Shown piece after piece: positions 41,748 to 50,244 of a stretch of DNA of 50,244 nt (position 1 is the first letter of the stretch; every line of letters starts with the position of its first letter). The stretch comes from Bacilli bacterium. Its GTDB lineage: Bacteria > Bacillota > Bacilli > Bacillales > Amphibacillaceae. The translations under genes and the position numbers were made by a program. The DNA is taken from contig DUPD01000012.1 of the NCBI GenBank assembly GCA_012838505.1, forward strand, positions 1 to 50,244, read 5' to 3'. The notes under the pieces are model-generated. The model had not been told where the DNA came from, did no database searches, and was given only the letters and a program-made list of their open reading frames with translations.

Positions 41748-43430
41748 TTGGTCGCCAAGTTCCAGGATTACTTTGATAACTATTTAGCGATTAATGATAT
41801 TTCTTTTTCAGTTCGAAAAGGAGAGACGCTTGGTATTGTCGGTGAATCAGGTTCGGGAAAGAGTGTGACAGCAAAAACAATTATGCAATTGTTACCTTCT
41901 CAGTCTGCCCGACTAACAGCTGGTTTAATCGAATATGAAGGCAAACCAATTTCAACATATAATGAAAAAGAAATGGAACAGATTCGTGGACGTGAGATCA
42001 GTATGATTTTTCAAGATCCGATGAGTTCATTTAATCCAACGATAAAAATTGGTAAACAAATTGATGAAATGAGTATTAAACATCGTAAGCTTTCACCGGA
42101 GAAGGCGAAGTTAGAAACGTTGAACATGCTCGAACTTGTTGGGATTTCACACCCGGAGGAACGGTATCATCAATACCCACATGAGTTCTCTGGTGGAATG
42201 CTCCAGCGATCGATGATTGCGATGGCATTAATTTGTCGACCAAAACTGTTGATTGCAGACGAACCGACGACTGCACTCGATGTCAGGATTCAAGCACAAA
42301 TTTTGCAATTGATGAAAAAGCTCCAAGAGAAATTTGCTATGAGCATTATATTAATTACCCATGATTTTGGTGTGGTTGCTGGAATGTGTGATCGAGTTGT
42401 TGTCATGAAAGATGGCGAAATCGTCGAGGAAAATGATACACTGGCGATTTTTAACGAACCTTCACATCCATATACACAGCGATTGTTACAAGCATTGCCG
42501 AGAATCGATCAGCCAAAAACGACTCATTTGCCAAAGCAGTTTAACGATAATGAACCACTCGTCGATGTTCAGCGACTTGAAAAAGTCTTTCAGTTAAAAC
42601 TGGGTGGTGCTGTTCGTGCAGTCGATCAAATTAATTTTAATATTCGTCAAGGCGAAACATTGGGTTTAGTCGGGGAATCTGGATCCGGGAAATCAACGAC
42701 AGGACGTCTGTTATTGCAACTGCAGAAAGCAACCGATGGTGAAGTTTTATTCGAAGGAATGGGGATTCATCATTTTAAACGAAAAGAGTTGAAGGTGCTC
42801 AGACGTGATGTACAAATTATTTTTCAAGATCCGCAAGCATCATTAAATCCAAGAATGAAGGTGCTTGATATTATCGGGCAGCCACTTGATATTCATAAGC
42901 TCTATCGAACGAAAAAGGAGCGCCGTGAACGGGTTGAGGAGCTGTTGGAGTTGGTTGGTTTGGAGAAGGATCATGCCAATCGCTATCCGCATGAGTTTTC
43001 TGGTGGGCAGCAACAACGGATCGGGATCGCACGTGCGTTAGCGGTAAAACCGAAGTTTATTGTTTGTGACGAGCCGTTATCGGCATTGGATGTTTCAATT
43101 CAGGCGCAAATAGTTGAGTTGTTACAAGATCTCCAACAGAAACTTGGCTTAACTTATTTGTTTATTGCTCATGATTTAGCGATGGTAAAGCATATTTGTG
43201 ACCGAGTTGCCGTCATGTATGATGGGAAAATTATTGAACTTGCCGATAGTGACGAGCTTTATTCGAACCCAATTCATCCATATACGAAGTCATTGCTTGA
43301 AGCGGTACCCGTAGCTGACCCAACAGTTGAAGCAGAAAAAATTCGCAACCATAATATTAAGCTACAACACTATACATTTGAGAAAAATGAATTTGAAGAA
43401 ATCAGACCCGAGCATTGGGTGTTAGTGTGA
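41748..43430 (+). CDS. Fused DppD-DppF-type peptide ABC ATPase, 5' end disrupted
   Basis: 560 residues with two complete nucleotide-binding domains. Domain 1: [52 protein letters not shown]. Domain 2: [40 protein letters not shown] and [12 protein letters not shown]. The fused form is known from GsiA/YejF-like proteins. The N-terminus should have about 12 more family residues before [15 protein letters not shown]; instead the sequence before about 41770 is the inverted 5' part of the permease gene. TTG 41748 has no ribosome site. Expression is doubtful although the body is intact. It points away from its permease, which is abnormal for this operon type. Confidence 0.85.
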   Translation: MVAKFQDYFDNYLAINDISFSVRKGETLGIVGESGSGKSVTAKTIMQLLPSQSARLTAGLIEYEGKPISTYNEKEMEQIRGREISMIFQDPMSSFNPTIKIGKQIDEMSIKHRKLSPEKAKLETLNMLELVGISHPEERYHQYPHEFSGGMLQRSMIAMALICRPKLLIADEPTTALDVRIQAQILQLMKKLQEKFAMSIILITHDFGVVAGMCDRVVVMKDGEIVEENDTLAIFNEPSHPYTQRLLQALPRIDQPKTTHLPKQFNDNEPLVDVQRLEKVFQLKLGGAVRAVDQINFNIRQGETLGLVGESGSGKSTTGRLLLQLQKATDGEVLFEGMGIHHFKRKELKVLRRDVQIIFQDPQASLNPRMKVLDIIGQPLDIHKLYRTKKERRERVEELLELVGLEKDHANRYPHEFSGGQQQRIGIARALAVKPKFIVCDEPLSALDVSIQAQIVELLQDLQQKLGLTYLFIAHDLAMVKHICDRVAVMYDGKIIELADSDELYSNPIHPYTKSLLEAVPVADPTVEAEKIRNHNIKLQHYTFEKNEFEEIRPEHWVLV

Positions 43431-43565
43431 TCTTATGAAAAGTAAAGAATCAATATCATTAGCGTTGCATAAAAGTGTTGTTCGCTTGTCAAATCAATAA
43501 ATTACTCTTAAATCACAGGGAGTTAAAATTTACCATCTATGTTTTGTTTTTAAATTAAAAAAAGT

Positions 43566-44903
43566 GAAGAGTAGCTCTTATCCACAATTTGGAATATAAC
43601 TATTTGTTAAACAAACAATGGGTCAAAATCAAGTGTATCTAAGTGATCCACCTCGCCTTCGCTATATTGTTTCATAAGGATGCGAAATTCGTGTTCAAAA
43701 TCATACTTCCGTCGACCTTTTGAAGTGCGGGTAGGTGGGCGAAACAATGCTTTGACAAACGTCTCGTAACTTTCGAACAACAGATTTTGCAACGTCTTTT
43801 TGACATTGAGAAGCTGGCCGCTGTGCCCCGTATTATGTTGTACTAAAACGGTTAAACAGTAAGTAATTAAGGCAATCCAGATTTGATTGTAAACCGCATT
43901 TTGACTTTTACCATAAAACGTTTTTAGTTTTAAATGTTGTTTCATCCATTTGAAAAACGTCTCTATTTTCCAACGATAACGATAGAGATCACCAATTTCT
44001 TTGGCAGATAATCCAAAACAATTCGTTACAATCGTAACGCTGTTGCCTTCGGCGTCTTCTGTCTCAATTAATCGGAGTGGCTGACTCATTTTCGTTCCAG
44101 ACACGTCATTGCCTAAATAGACATCTTGGTCTTTAAAAATAAGCTGCTCTGGATCTGGAACTTGTTCTGAAAGGACTTCGATTTCAGCATTCTTTTTGAG
44201 TCGCGTCAAAAATTGTGTTTCCGAAAGACAAAGCTTTTCAAATTGCTTATAGTCGATATAACCTCGATCAAATAAGTAAATGGTGTCTAAATCAGTATCG
44301 ATTAATTCGTCCATTTGTGAGCGGTCCGAATGGATCGCTGGTAATAACTTCGCTCGATCAGGTATCGTGTCATCTTTGGTCACAACGACTCTCGCGTGTA
44401 GTCGAACACCTGCTTTCGTCTTTCGAAACGTCGCCCAAGGATATTGGCTAAGACACATACTCATTGTCGTTGAATCGATCACTTTTAAACGGGTAATATG
44501 TCGAATAAGTGGTGACGAATCAGACATTTTCAGTTGGATTTTATTTGTTAAATATAAGAAAGTATTCTCAAATAGCTCAGATGGTAATTGACTTAATTTT
44601 CGAGACAGCTGAGACGTACTGATACTTTCAAACGCTAACTGCCGTTTCATGTCTTGCTTATCTTTTGTTTGTTTCGAAACACTTGTTAAACTTTTTATTT
44701 CATAAATTTGGGCCATGATCATGAGTTGAAAGAATCGGTAAGCCGTCAGCTTTTTGACATACTTATCGATAGCCATGACATTGCTTAACTTTAAAAAAGT
44801 TTGTTCATTAATAAGTTTAAGTAGTTCACTAATTGTAGATTTTGTGGTATTCTTGTCCATGTGATTGCTCCTTATTTTTTGGGATTTGGACAGAGCTACC
44901 AAA
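43566..44903 (-). mobile_element. IS4-family insertion sequence
   Basis: Around the transposase gene, imperfect terminal inverted repeats are visible: left GTAGCTCTTATCCACAA (from 43571), right (inward on minus) GTAGCTCTGTCCAAAT (ending at 44899). The spacing gives an element of about 1.34 kb, normal for this IS group. I could not find a clear target duplication, so the exact ends are uncertain. Confidence 0.65.
43607..44860 (-). CDS. IS4-family transposase
   Basis: 417 residues starting MDKNTTKSTISELLKLI after AAGGAGCAATCAC. DDE domain: first Asp in LKVIDSTTMSM, second in YLFDRGYIDY, and the YREK motif of IS4 at YRYRWKIETFFKWMK (Tyr-2-Arg-3-Glu-6-Lys). The protein is complete and uninterrupted, so the element may still be active. 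The upstream open frame adds 14 residues (MVALSKSQKIRSNH) but lacks the ribosome site. C-terminal ends DHLDTLDFDPLFV. It is most like the IS231/IS4Bsu1 branch; I am not certain of the subgroup. Confidence 0.9.
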   Translation of the reverse strand: MDKNTTKSTISELLKLINEQTFLKLSNVMAIDKYVKKLTAYRFFQLMIMAQIYEIKSLTSVSKQTKDKQDMKRQLAFESISTSQLSRKLSQLPSELFENTFLYLTNKIQLKMSDSSPLIRHITRLKVIDSTTMSMCLSQYPWATFRKTKAGVRLHARVVVTKDDTIPDRAKLLPAIHSDRSQMDELIDTDLDTIYLFDRGYIDYKQFEKLCLSETQFLTRLKKNAEIEVLSEQVPDPEQLIFKDQDVYLGNDVSGTKMSQPLRLIETEDAEGNSVTIVTNCFGLSAKEIGDLYRYRWKIETFFKWMKQHLKLKTFYGKSQNAVYNQIWIALITYCLTVLVQHNTGHSGQLLNVKKTLQNLLFESYETFVKALFRPPTRTSKGRRKYDFEHEFRILMKQYSEGEVDHLDTLDFDPLFV

Positions 44904-44953
44904 CCTAATTATAAGGAGTTTTTTCTGTTTTTAGAAATATTTCGAATAACCAC

Positions 44954-45088
44954 TTGACATTTCGGAAAAATGTTTATGCAATACTAATGAATCAATATAG
45001 AAGTTGTGCGCAAATCCCACAACTTGTGCATAAATTAAACATCGTTCGTGAATTGGTTTAGTCAGCTGATTCATGAACGATGTTTTTT
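44954..45088 (+). ncRNA. Candidate small RNA
   Basis: TTGACA at 44954-44959, 17 bases, TGCAAT (weak -10) and then no ORF. A first hairpin AAGTTGTG/CACAACTT (45001-45025) is followed by a strong terminator: AACATCGTTCGTGAAT with ATTCATGAACGATGTT (45038-45084, one G-T) and a T run. The transcript would be about 100 bases. It lies between an IS and a repeat array with no gene to terminate on this strand. The -35 to -10 segment resembles that before the aldo/keto reductase gene. Confidence 0.45.
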
Positions 45089-45232
45089 GTAGTTAAATTG
45101 ATAGTTTAGGAAATAGCAAAATGCGTTAATTGTAAATAACTTTGCACGTGTTAGATGTCTAAGGACCATTATGAGTAATCTTAACAATTTGTCGTTATCA
45201 AAGCGATTTTAAGTGAGATACCTGATGATAAG
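45089..45232. other. Short intergenic stretch
   Basis: AT-rich; no gene, RNA or repeat seen apart from the edge of array 4. Confidence 0.4.
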
Positions 45233-45441
45233 CTCCTGTTCGTTAGAAATCGTCATGATCTAAAGGGTGGTCTCTGACGAATAGCCTTTATTCGTTAGAA
45301 ATCGTCATGATCGAGAGGGTGATCTCTGACGAATAGCCTTTATTCGTTAGAAATCGTCATGATCGAGAGTGTGGTCTCTGACGAATAGCCCTTATTCGTT
45401 AGAAATCGTCATGATCTAAAGGGTGATCTCTGACGAATAGC
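45233..45441. repeat. 52-bp hairpin repeat, array 4 (4 copies)
   Basis: Four copies of 52 bases in the orientation of array 2. Arms TTCGTTAGAAATC and GATCTCTGACGAA can pair over 13 positions with one G-T and one A-C. Loop GTCATGATCTAAAGGGTG or GTCATGATCGAGAGGGTG. It lies between the candidate RNA and the glycerol operon. Confidence 0.95.
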
Positions 45442-45616
45442 TTTTTATTGGATTGATAGTTATAAAAGTATTTCTTATTTACATTGAATGATAAAGATAA
45501 TACCAATTTCTAAATAAAGTACAAATCAACAACTTCAAATCCAAAAAATACTATATAAATGACTAAAGAATCTGCTAACGACTTGCTTAAGGCTGTGTTA
45601 TGCTTTTGGTAAAATA

Positions 45617-45630
45617 AGAATGCGCTTACA
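45617..45630 (+). promoter_or_regulatory. cre-like box upstream of gldA
   Basis: AGAATGCGCTTACA, 12 of 14 matches to TGWAANCGNTNWCA, 61 bases before the gldA start. It suits CcpA repression of glycerol use in the presence of glucose. Confidence 0.45.
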
Positions 45631-45690
45631 ATTCAGTGAAATCAAGATTTTATAGTCGCTGATTGAAGTTAATCTTTTGGAGGGGTTAAA

Positions 45691-46800
45691 ATGGATAAAA
45701 TTTTTGTTAGTCCTAGTCGTTACATTCAAGGTAGAGGGTTAATTAACCACAGTGCGAAGTATTTGACGCATTTTGGTAAGAAAGTTCTCATCTTAGCTGA
45801 TGAATTTGTTCAAAAGATTGCTGCTGATCGGTTAATTGAAACATTGATCGATGATTTTGAAGTCACGAAAGTAACGTTTGGTGGCGAATGTTCGATGAAA
45901 GAAATAAATCGAGTCAGTGAATTAGGAAAAGCAGATGCTGTTGAGTTAGTAATTGGGGTTGGTGCAGGGAAAGCTGTTGATGCAGCAAAAGCCGTTGCTG
46001 ATCAATTAAAAACACCTGTCGTCATTGTGCCAACATTGGCATCTACGGATGCGCCAACATCAGGATTGTCAGTTGTTTATACGGAAGAAGGGGCCTTTGA
46101 ACAGTATTTATTTTATCAAAAAAATCCCGATCTAGTTTTGATGGATACGCAAATTATTGCTGAGGCTCCAAGTCGGATGCTGGCGTCAGGAATTTCAGAT
46201 GCGATGGCAACATTGGTTGAAGCTAGAGCAGTAAAGCAAGCAAACGGAGATACAATGAGTGGTGGGAAGGCAACAATTGCAGGTTATGCGATTGCAGAAA
46301 AATGTGAACAAGTGTTATTTGATTACGGGATTCAGGCATATGCTGTGAGTAAAGAAAAAGTAGTCACACCTGCTTTGGAAGCAATTGTTGAGGCGAATAC
46401 GTTATTAAGTGGACTTGGTTTTGAAGATTCTGGTCTTGCTGCAGCTCATGCAATTCATAATGGTTTTACTGCTGTTGAAGGAGAGATTCATCAATTAACC
46501 CATGGTGAAAAAGTGGCATATGGCACGATGACTCAACTTGTTTTAGAAAATAGACCACTCGAAGAATTGGATCGCTATATTGACTTTTACCTCAAGTTAG
46601 ATTTACCATTAACATTAGCTGATATATACTTAGATCAAGCGACAGACGATGAACTCTATCGAATTGGCGAACTTGCCACGGCACCGGATGAGACAATGAA
46701 GAATATGCCATTTGAAGTTCGTGCAGCAGATGTTGTTCAAGCGCTTAAAGCTGTCGATATTTACACGAAAGATTTCTTAAAACGAAATAAGATCTCGTGA
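45691..46800 (+). CDS. gldA: Glycerol dehydrogenase
   Basis: 369 residues, iron/zinc-type alcohol dehydrogenase family. NAD site IGVGAGKAVDAAKAVAD, substrate region PTLASTDAPTSGLSVVYTEE. Zinc ligands: Asp170 in SGISDAMAT, His253 in AAAHAIHNGF and His271 in QLTHGEK, three lower than the Bacillus stearothermophilus numbering (173, 256, 274) I recall. It oxidises glycerol to dihydroxyacetone with NAD. TTGGAGGGGTTAAA gives a strong ribosome site. First gene of the operon with dhaKLM; 23 bases to dhaK. The pathway is the anaerobic oxidative glycerol branch. Confidence 0.95.
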   Translation: MDKIFVSPSRYIQGRGLINHSAKYLTHFGKKVLILADEFVQKIAADRLIETLIDDFEVTKVTFGGECSMKEINRVSELGKADAVELVIGVGAGKAVDAAKAVADQLKTPVVIVPTLASTDAPTSGLSVVYTEEGAFEQYLFYQKNPDLVLMDTQIIAEAPSRMLASGISDAMATLVEARAVKQANGDTMSGGKATIAGYAIAEKCEQVLFDYGIQAYAVSKEKVVTPALEAIVEANTLLSGLGFEDSGLAAAHAIHNGFTAVEGEIHQLTHGEKVAYGTMTQLVLENRPLEELDRYIDFYLKLDLPLTLADIYLDQATDDELYRIGELATAPDETMKNMPFEVRAADVVQALKAVDIYTKDFLKRNKIS

Positions 46801-46823
46801 TTAGAAGAAGAGGATGATCAAAG

Positions 46824-47819
46824 ATGAAAAAAATTATTAACGATCCGAGTCATCTGTTGGAAGAAATGCTTGCAGGGATCGATTATGCTCATGGAGATAA
46901 ACTTGAGCGAATCAAAGATACAAATGTGATCGTTAGGAAAAACAAACGTCAAGGAAAAGTCTCACTAGTTAGTGGTGGGGGGAGTGGACATGAGCCAAGT
47001 CATGCAGGCTTTGTAGGTGAAGGTATGCTAGATGCAGCTGTATGTGGTGAAGTTTTCACATCACCTACACCTGATCAAATTTTAGCGGCGATCAAAGCCG
47101 TTGACTCTGGTTCAGGTGTACTGTTAATTGTAAAAAATTATACAGGCGATGTGATGAATTTTGAAATGGCCTTAGAGCTTGCTGAAATGGAAGGAATCGA
47201 AGTTGATCAAGTGATCGTCGATGATGATATTGCTGTAGAAGACAGCACATATACAGCGGGGAGACGAGGAGTAGCTGGTACGGTAATCGTGCATAAAATT
47301 CTTGGTGCCGCGGCTGAACAAGGCTTGAGTTTGCTTGAATTAAAAGAACTTGGAGACAAATTAGTTGAGCAAATCAAAACAATTGGTGTCGCAATCCATG
47401 CTGCCACAGTTCCTGAAGTAGGTAAGCCTGGATTTGAACTTGCAGATGATGAACTGGAATATGGTGTTGGCATTCATAGTGAGCCTGGTTATCGTCGAGA
47501 ATCGATTAAGTCAAGTCGTGAGATTGCTGAAGAGTTGATCTCAAAATTAAAACAAGAATTTAACTGGCAATCAAATGAGCGATTCGGTGTGTTTGTGAAT
47601 GGCTTAGGTGCAACACCATTAATGGAGCAATATGTTTTCCTTAATGATGTTAAACAACTGATTGAAGCTGAAAACTTACAAATCGAGTTTAAGAAGGTTG
47701 GTAGCTTAATGACATCGATTGATATGGCTGGTCTTTCTTTAACGTTTGTTAAGTTAACAGAACAAGAATGGCTCGACTATTATCATGCACCAGTTCAAGT
47801 TACTTCTTGGGGAGGATGA
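46824..47819 (+). CDS. dhaK: Dihydroxyacetone kinase subunit DhaK
   Basis: 331 residues. VSLVSGGGSGHEPSHAGFVG is the DhaK signature; the covalent substrate His is His218 in EYGVGIHSEPG, the same number as in E. coli DhaK. DTNVIVRKN and VIVDDDIAVEDS are further family blocks. It binds dihydroxyacetone; DhaL-ADP is rephosphorylated by DhaM and passes phosphate to give dihydroxyacetone phosphate for glycolysis. Ribosome site GAAGAGGATGATC. DhaL follows after 2 bases with its ribosome site (GGGGAGGATG) inside the dhaK end. Confidence 0.95.
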   Translation: MKKIINDPSHLLEEMLAGIDYAHGDKLERIKDTNVIVRKNKRQGKVSLVSGGGSGHEPSHAGFVGEGMLDAAVCGEVFTSPTPDQILAAIKAVDSGSGVLLIVKNYTGDVMNFEMALELAEMEGIEVDQVIVDDDIAVEDSTYTAGRRGVAGTVIVHKILGAAAEQGLSLLELKELGDKLVEQIKTIGVAIHAATVPEVGKPGFELADDELEYGVGIHSEPGYRRESIKSSREIAEELISKLKQEFNWQSNERFGVFVNGLGATPLMEQYVFLNDVKQLIEAENLQIEFKKVGSLMTSIDMAGLSLTFVKLTEQEWLDYYHAPVQVTSWGG

Positions 47820-47821
47820 CA

Positions 47822-48406
47822 ATGTTAACGACAGAAAATACAGTTCAATGGCTGACTAAGTTTGGCGAAATCATCAGCATGAACAAAGCTTACTTAAATG
47901 AATTGGACAGTCGCATTGGTGATGGTGATCATGGGTCAAATATGGTACGTGGTGTCGAAGCGATGCTTGCTCAATTTGAGGCAATGGAGTTTAATCATGC
48001 TAAAGATGTTTTTAAAGTAACGGCAATGGCTTTGTTGAGTAAGATCGGCGGTGCCTCAGGTCCGCTCTATGGATCAGCCTTTATGGAAATGGCAAAAGTA
48101 GCTGAGACAAATGATTTAGTAACGATTCTAACTGCTGGTCTCAATGGGATAAAGAAACGTGGCAAAGCTGAAGTTAATGAGAAAACAATGATTGACGTTT
48201 GGGAGCCGGTTTGTCAGGCACTTGCAGAAAATAACTTAACCAAATCAATCATTGATCAAGCGGTTCAAGCAACGAAACCATTAAAGGCGACTAAAGGAAG
48301 AGCTTCTTATTTGGGTGAACGCTCAATTGGTGAGATTGACCCTGGAGCGATGTCGAGTGCCTATTTATTTGAGGCATTATTGGCGGGTGAGCTGATCGAT
48401 GGCTGA
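47822..48406 (+). CDS. dhaL: Dihydroxyacetone kinase subunit DhaL
   Basis: 194 residues. The Mg-ADP-binding loop is LNELDSRIGDGDHGSNMVRG with three Asp residues; later KIGGASGPLYGSAF, the KPLKATKGRASYLGERSIGE segment and DPGAMSSAYLFEA complete the family pattern. It holds ADP as a cofactor phosphorylated by DhaM. ATG 47822 is chosen for its ribosome site GGGGAGGATGAC; the open frame extends 18 codons further inside dhaK. It overlaps dhaM by 8 bases. Confidence 0.95.
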   Translation: MLTTENTVQWLTKFGEIISMNKAYLNELDSRIGDGDHGSNMVRGVEAMLAQFEAMEFNHAKDVFKVTAMALLSKIGGASGPLYGSAFMEMAKVAETNDLVTILTAGLNGIKKRGKAEVNEKTMIDVWEPVCQALAENNLTKSIIDQAVQATKPLKATKGRASYLGERSIGEIDPGAMSSAYLFEALLAGELIDG

Positions 48407-48779
48407 TCAACGCTCAATTGGGATTGTGATTGCTTCTCATGTCGAAGAGTTAGCTAAAGGGACTTATTTATTATTACAGGAAAGTGCTCCAGATGTTTCA
48501 ATCACATACGTAGGTGGAACAGATGATGGGGAAATTGGCTCTAGCTTTGAAAAGATTTTAACTGCAGTTGAAGCGAACGATGCAGATGAGCTATTTGCTT
48601 TTTATGATTTAGGAAGTGCTAAAATGACATTAGAGATTGTCCAAGAAACATCAGACAAAACAATTCATCTAATGGACACCGCGCTAATTGAAGGAGCTTT
48701 TGCGGCAGCAGCATTGCTTCAAGGAAACTATTCGTTAACTGAAATAAAAAAACAGTTGGTTCCACTCACAATAAAGTAA
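48399..48779 (+). CDS. dhaM: PTS-dependent dihydroxyacetone kinase phosphotransferase subunit DhaM
   Basis: 126 residues, an EIIA-mannose-type domain only. GIVIASHVEELAKGT holds the phosphoryl-accepting His; YVGGTDDGEIGSSFEKI and FYDLGSAKMTLEI are typical DhaM blocks. It takes phosphate from HPr of the PTS and hands it to DhaL-ADP. The single-domain form is normal in Gram-positive bacteria (E. coli DhaM is a three-domain fusion). The start overlaps dhaL (ATGGCTGATCAA), meaning translational coupling. The operon uses phosphoenolpyruvate as the phosphate source. Confidence 0.93.
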   Translation: MADQRSIGIVIASHVEELAKGTYLLLQESAPDVSITYVGGTDDGEIGSSFEKILTAVEANDADELFAFYDLGSAKMTLEIVQETSDKTIHLMDTALIEGAFAAAALLQGNYSLTEIKKQLVPLTIK

Positions 48780-48781
48780 AC

Positions 48782-48818
48782 CTTAAATCCGTCGTAGTAA
48801 ACTGCTGACGGATTTAAG
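48782..48818 (+). terminator. Hairpin after dhaM
   Basis: CTTAAATCCGTC and GACGGATTTAAG form a perfect 12-bp stem. The T run after it is poor, so it may stabilise the 3' end more than terminate. Confidence 0.65.
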
Positions 48819-48876
48819 CATCTTCAAATAGCTAGAATCCAAGATCGTATTATTTGTAAATTGGTGATATATTATA

Positions 48877-48890
48877 ATTAAGCGCTTTCA
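48877..48890 (-). promoter_or_regulatory. cre-like box upstream of the yesN-like pseudogene
   Basis: Minus strand TGAAAGCGCTTAAT, matching TGWAANCGNTNWCA at 12 of 14. It lies 140 bases before the response-regulator start. Confidence 0.5.
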
Positions 48891-49029
48891 TTAGCAGGTG
48901 ATATCCAGTTATTTGATGGTAGAAATATTAACTTTGTTTAACATAATTAAACGCATCTGATAAAGTATCAATTTTTGATTGAGTCTTACAACATCAGGAT
49001 TGAACAAAGATAAGGAGATGAGCGGTAAA

Positions 49030-49967
<938 letters not shown>

Positions 49968-49969
<2 letters not shown>

Positions 49970-50244
49970 AAGGAAATTCCGTTCCGTTCGTAAAAAATTA
50001 GGGAAAAAGAAGAACTTAACGGCAATCCGTCAGTTGAACAACAAGGAACAACGTTGGATGCTAGACCAAGACCATAAAGTGAGTCGTGCAATTGTTGATT
50101 TTGCGAAAGAGAATAACATTTCTGTCATTCGTTTAGAACAATTAGCGAATATTAGACAGACGACAAGAACCAGTCGTAAAAACGAAAAGAATTTGTACAC
50201 ATGGTCATTCTATCGACTCTCTCAATTCATTGAATACAAAGCTA
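49968..50244 (+). pseudogene. IS200/IS605 TnpB-type RNA-guided nuclease, fragment entering window edge
   Basis: The frame from 49968 reads KFRSVRKKLGKKKNLTAIRQ, EQRWMLDQDHKVSRAIVDF, NNISVIRLEQLANIRQTTRT and YTWSFYRLSQFIEYKA, the RuvC-II region and following part of TnpB; the Glu in IRLEQL is a RuvC catalytic residue. There is no start codon or N-terminal half; it joins the LacZ fragment directly. The 3' part lies outside the window. It is a truncated copy unless rearranged elsewhere. Confidence 0.85.

Overview
The window looks like part of the chromosome of a low-GC, Gram-positive, spore-forming member of the Bacillaceae. The evidence is a YjcZ-type sporulation peptide, a ComK homologue, lipoprotein signal peptides, LPXT-type wall-sorting signals, CcpA-type cre boxes and strong AGGAGG ribosome sites. 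Pentose and xylan genes (a GH120 beta-xylosidase, a XylF-type binding protein, an FGGY kinase) and a fermentative glycerol operon would suit a xylan-using genus such as Amphibacillus or Halolactibacillus. That genus is an inference, not a reading.

Layout. 0-5 kb: an IS3 transposase remnant cutting an Rpn-type gene, a DUF6933/pRiA4b-ORF3 gene, vanZ, a wall-anchor relic, an ATP-grasp ligase and a DUF218/GIY-YIG chimera. 5-11 kb: a PAS-GGDEF-EAL-PilZ protein under a cre box, small hypothetical genes, a membrane protein and a DUF697 GTPase. 11-14 kb: a tandem Rpn cluster (one long gene with an internal deletion and two C-terminal-only genes), then a frameshifted UDP-glucose dehydrogenase copy. 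14-19 kb: a 52-bp repeat array, an HTH/DUF2975 pair, a gluconokinase-type kinase, an AraC-type C-terminal relic, an orphan XylF and a 22 x 20-bp array. 19-26 kb: an AEC transporter, a PDDEXK_2 protein, an AraC regulator divergent from the GH120 xylosidase, and an intact ugd. 26-28 kb: an RloA/RloB-type ATPase-TOPRIM pair with a stop codon in rloB. 28-33 kb: NERD protein, second 52-bp array, yjcZ, internally deleted GH5 and ABC-exporter relics, comK and an aldo/keto reductase. 33-43 kb: MCP, MATE transporter, third 52-bp array, alpha/beta hydrolase, and a peptide-type ABC transporter with an apparently circularly permuted binding protein and a rearranged operon. 43-50 kb: an IS4 element, a candidate small RNA, a fourth 52-bp array, the gldA-dhaKLM operon, and a mosaic of YesN, LacZ and TnpB fragments at the right edge.

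Working units. gldA-dhaK-dhaL-dhaM form a glycerol to dihydroxyacetone phosphate operon behind a cre-like box. The AraC regulator and the GH120 xylosidase form a divergent pair. HTH/DUF2975 and rloA/rloB are two-gene operons. Much of the rest is decaying accessory DNA: several genes keep only their two ends or only one end.

The points most worth following are the stand-alone Rpn C-terminal genes, which resemble the intragenic RpnS antitoxins known from E. coli rpn genes; the apparently circularly permuted substrate-binding protein; and the four arrays of a 52-bp hairpin unit whose loops are uniform within an array but differ between arrays.
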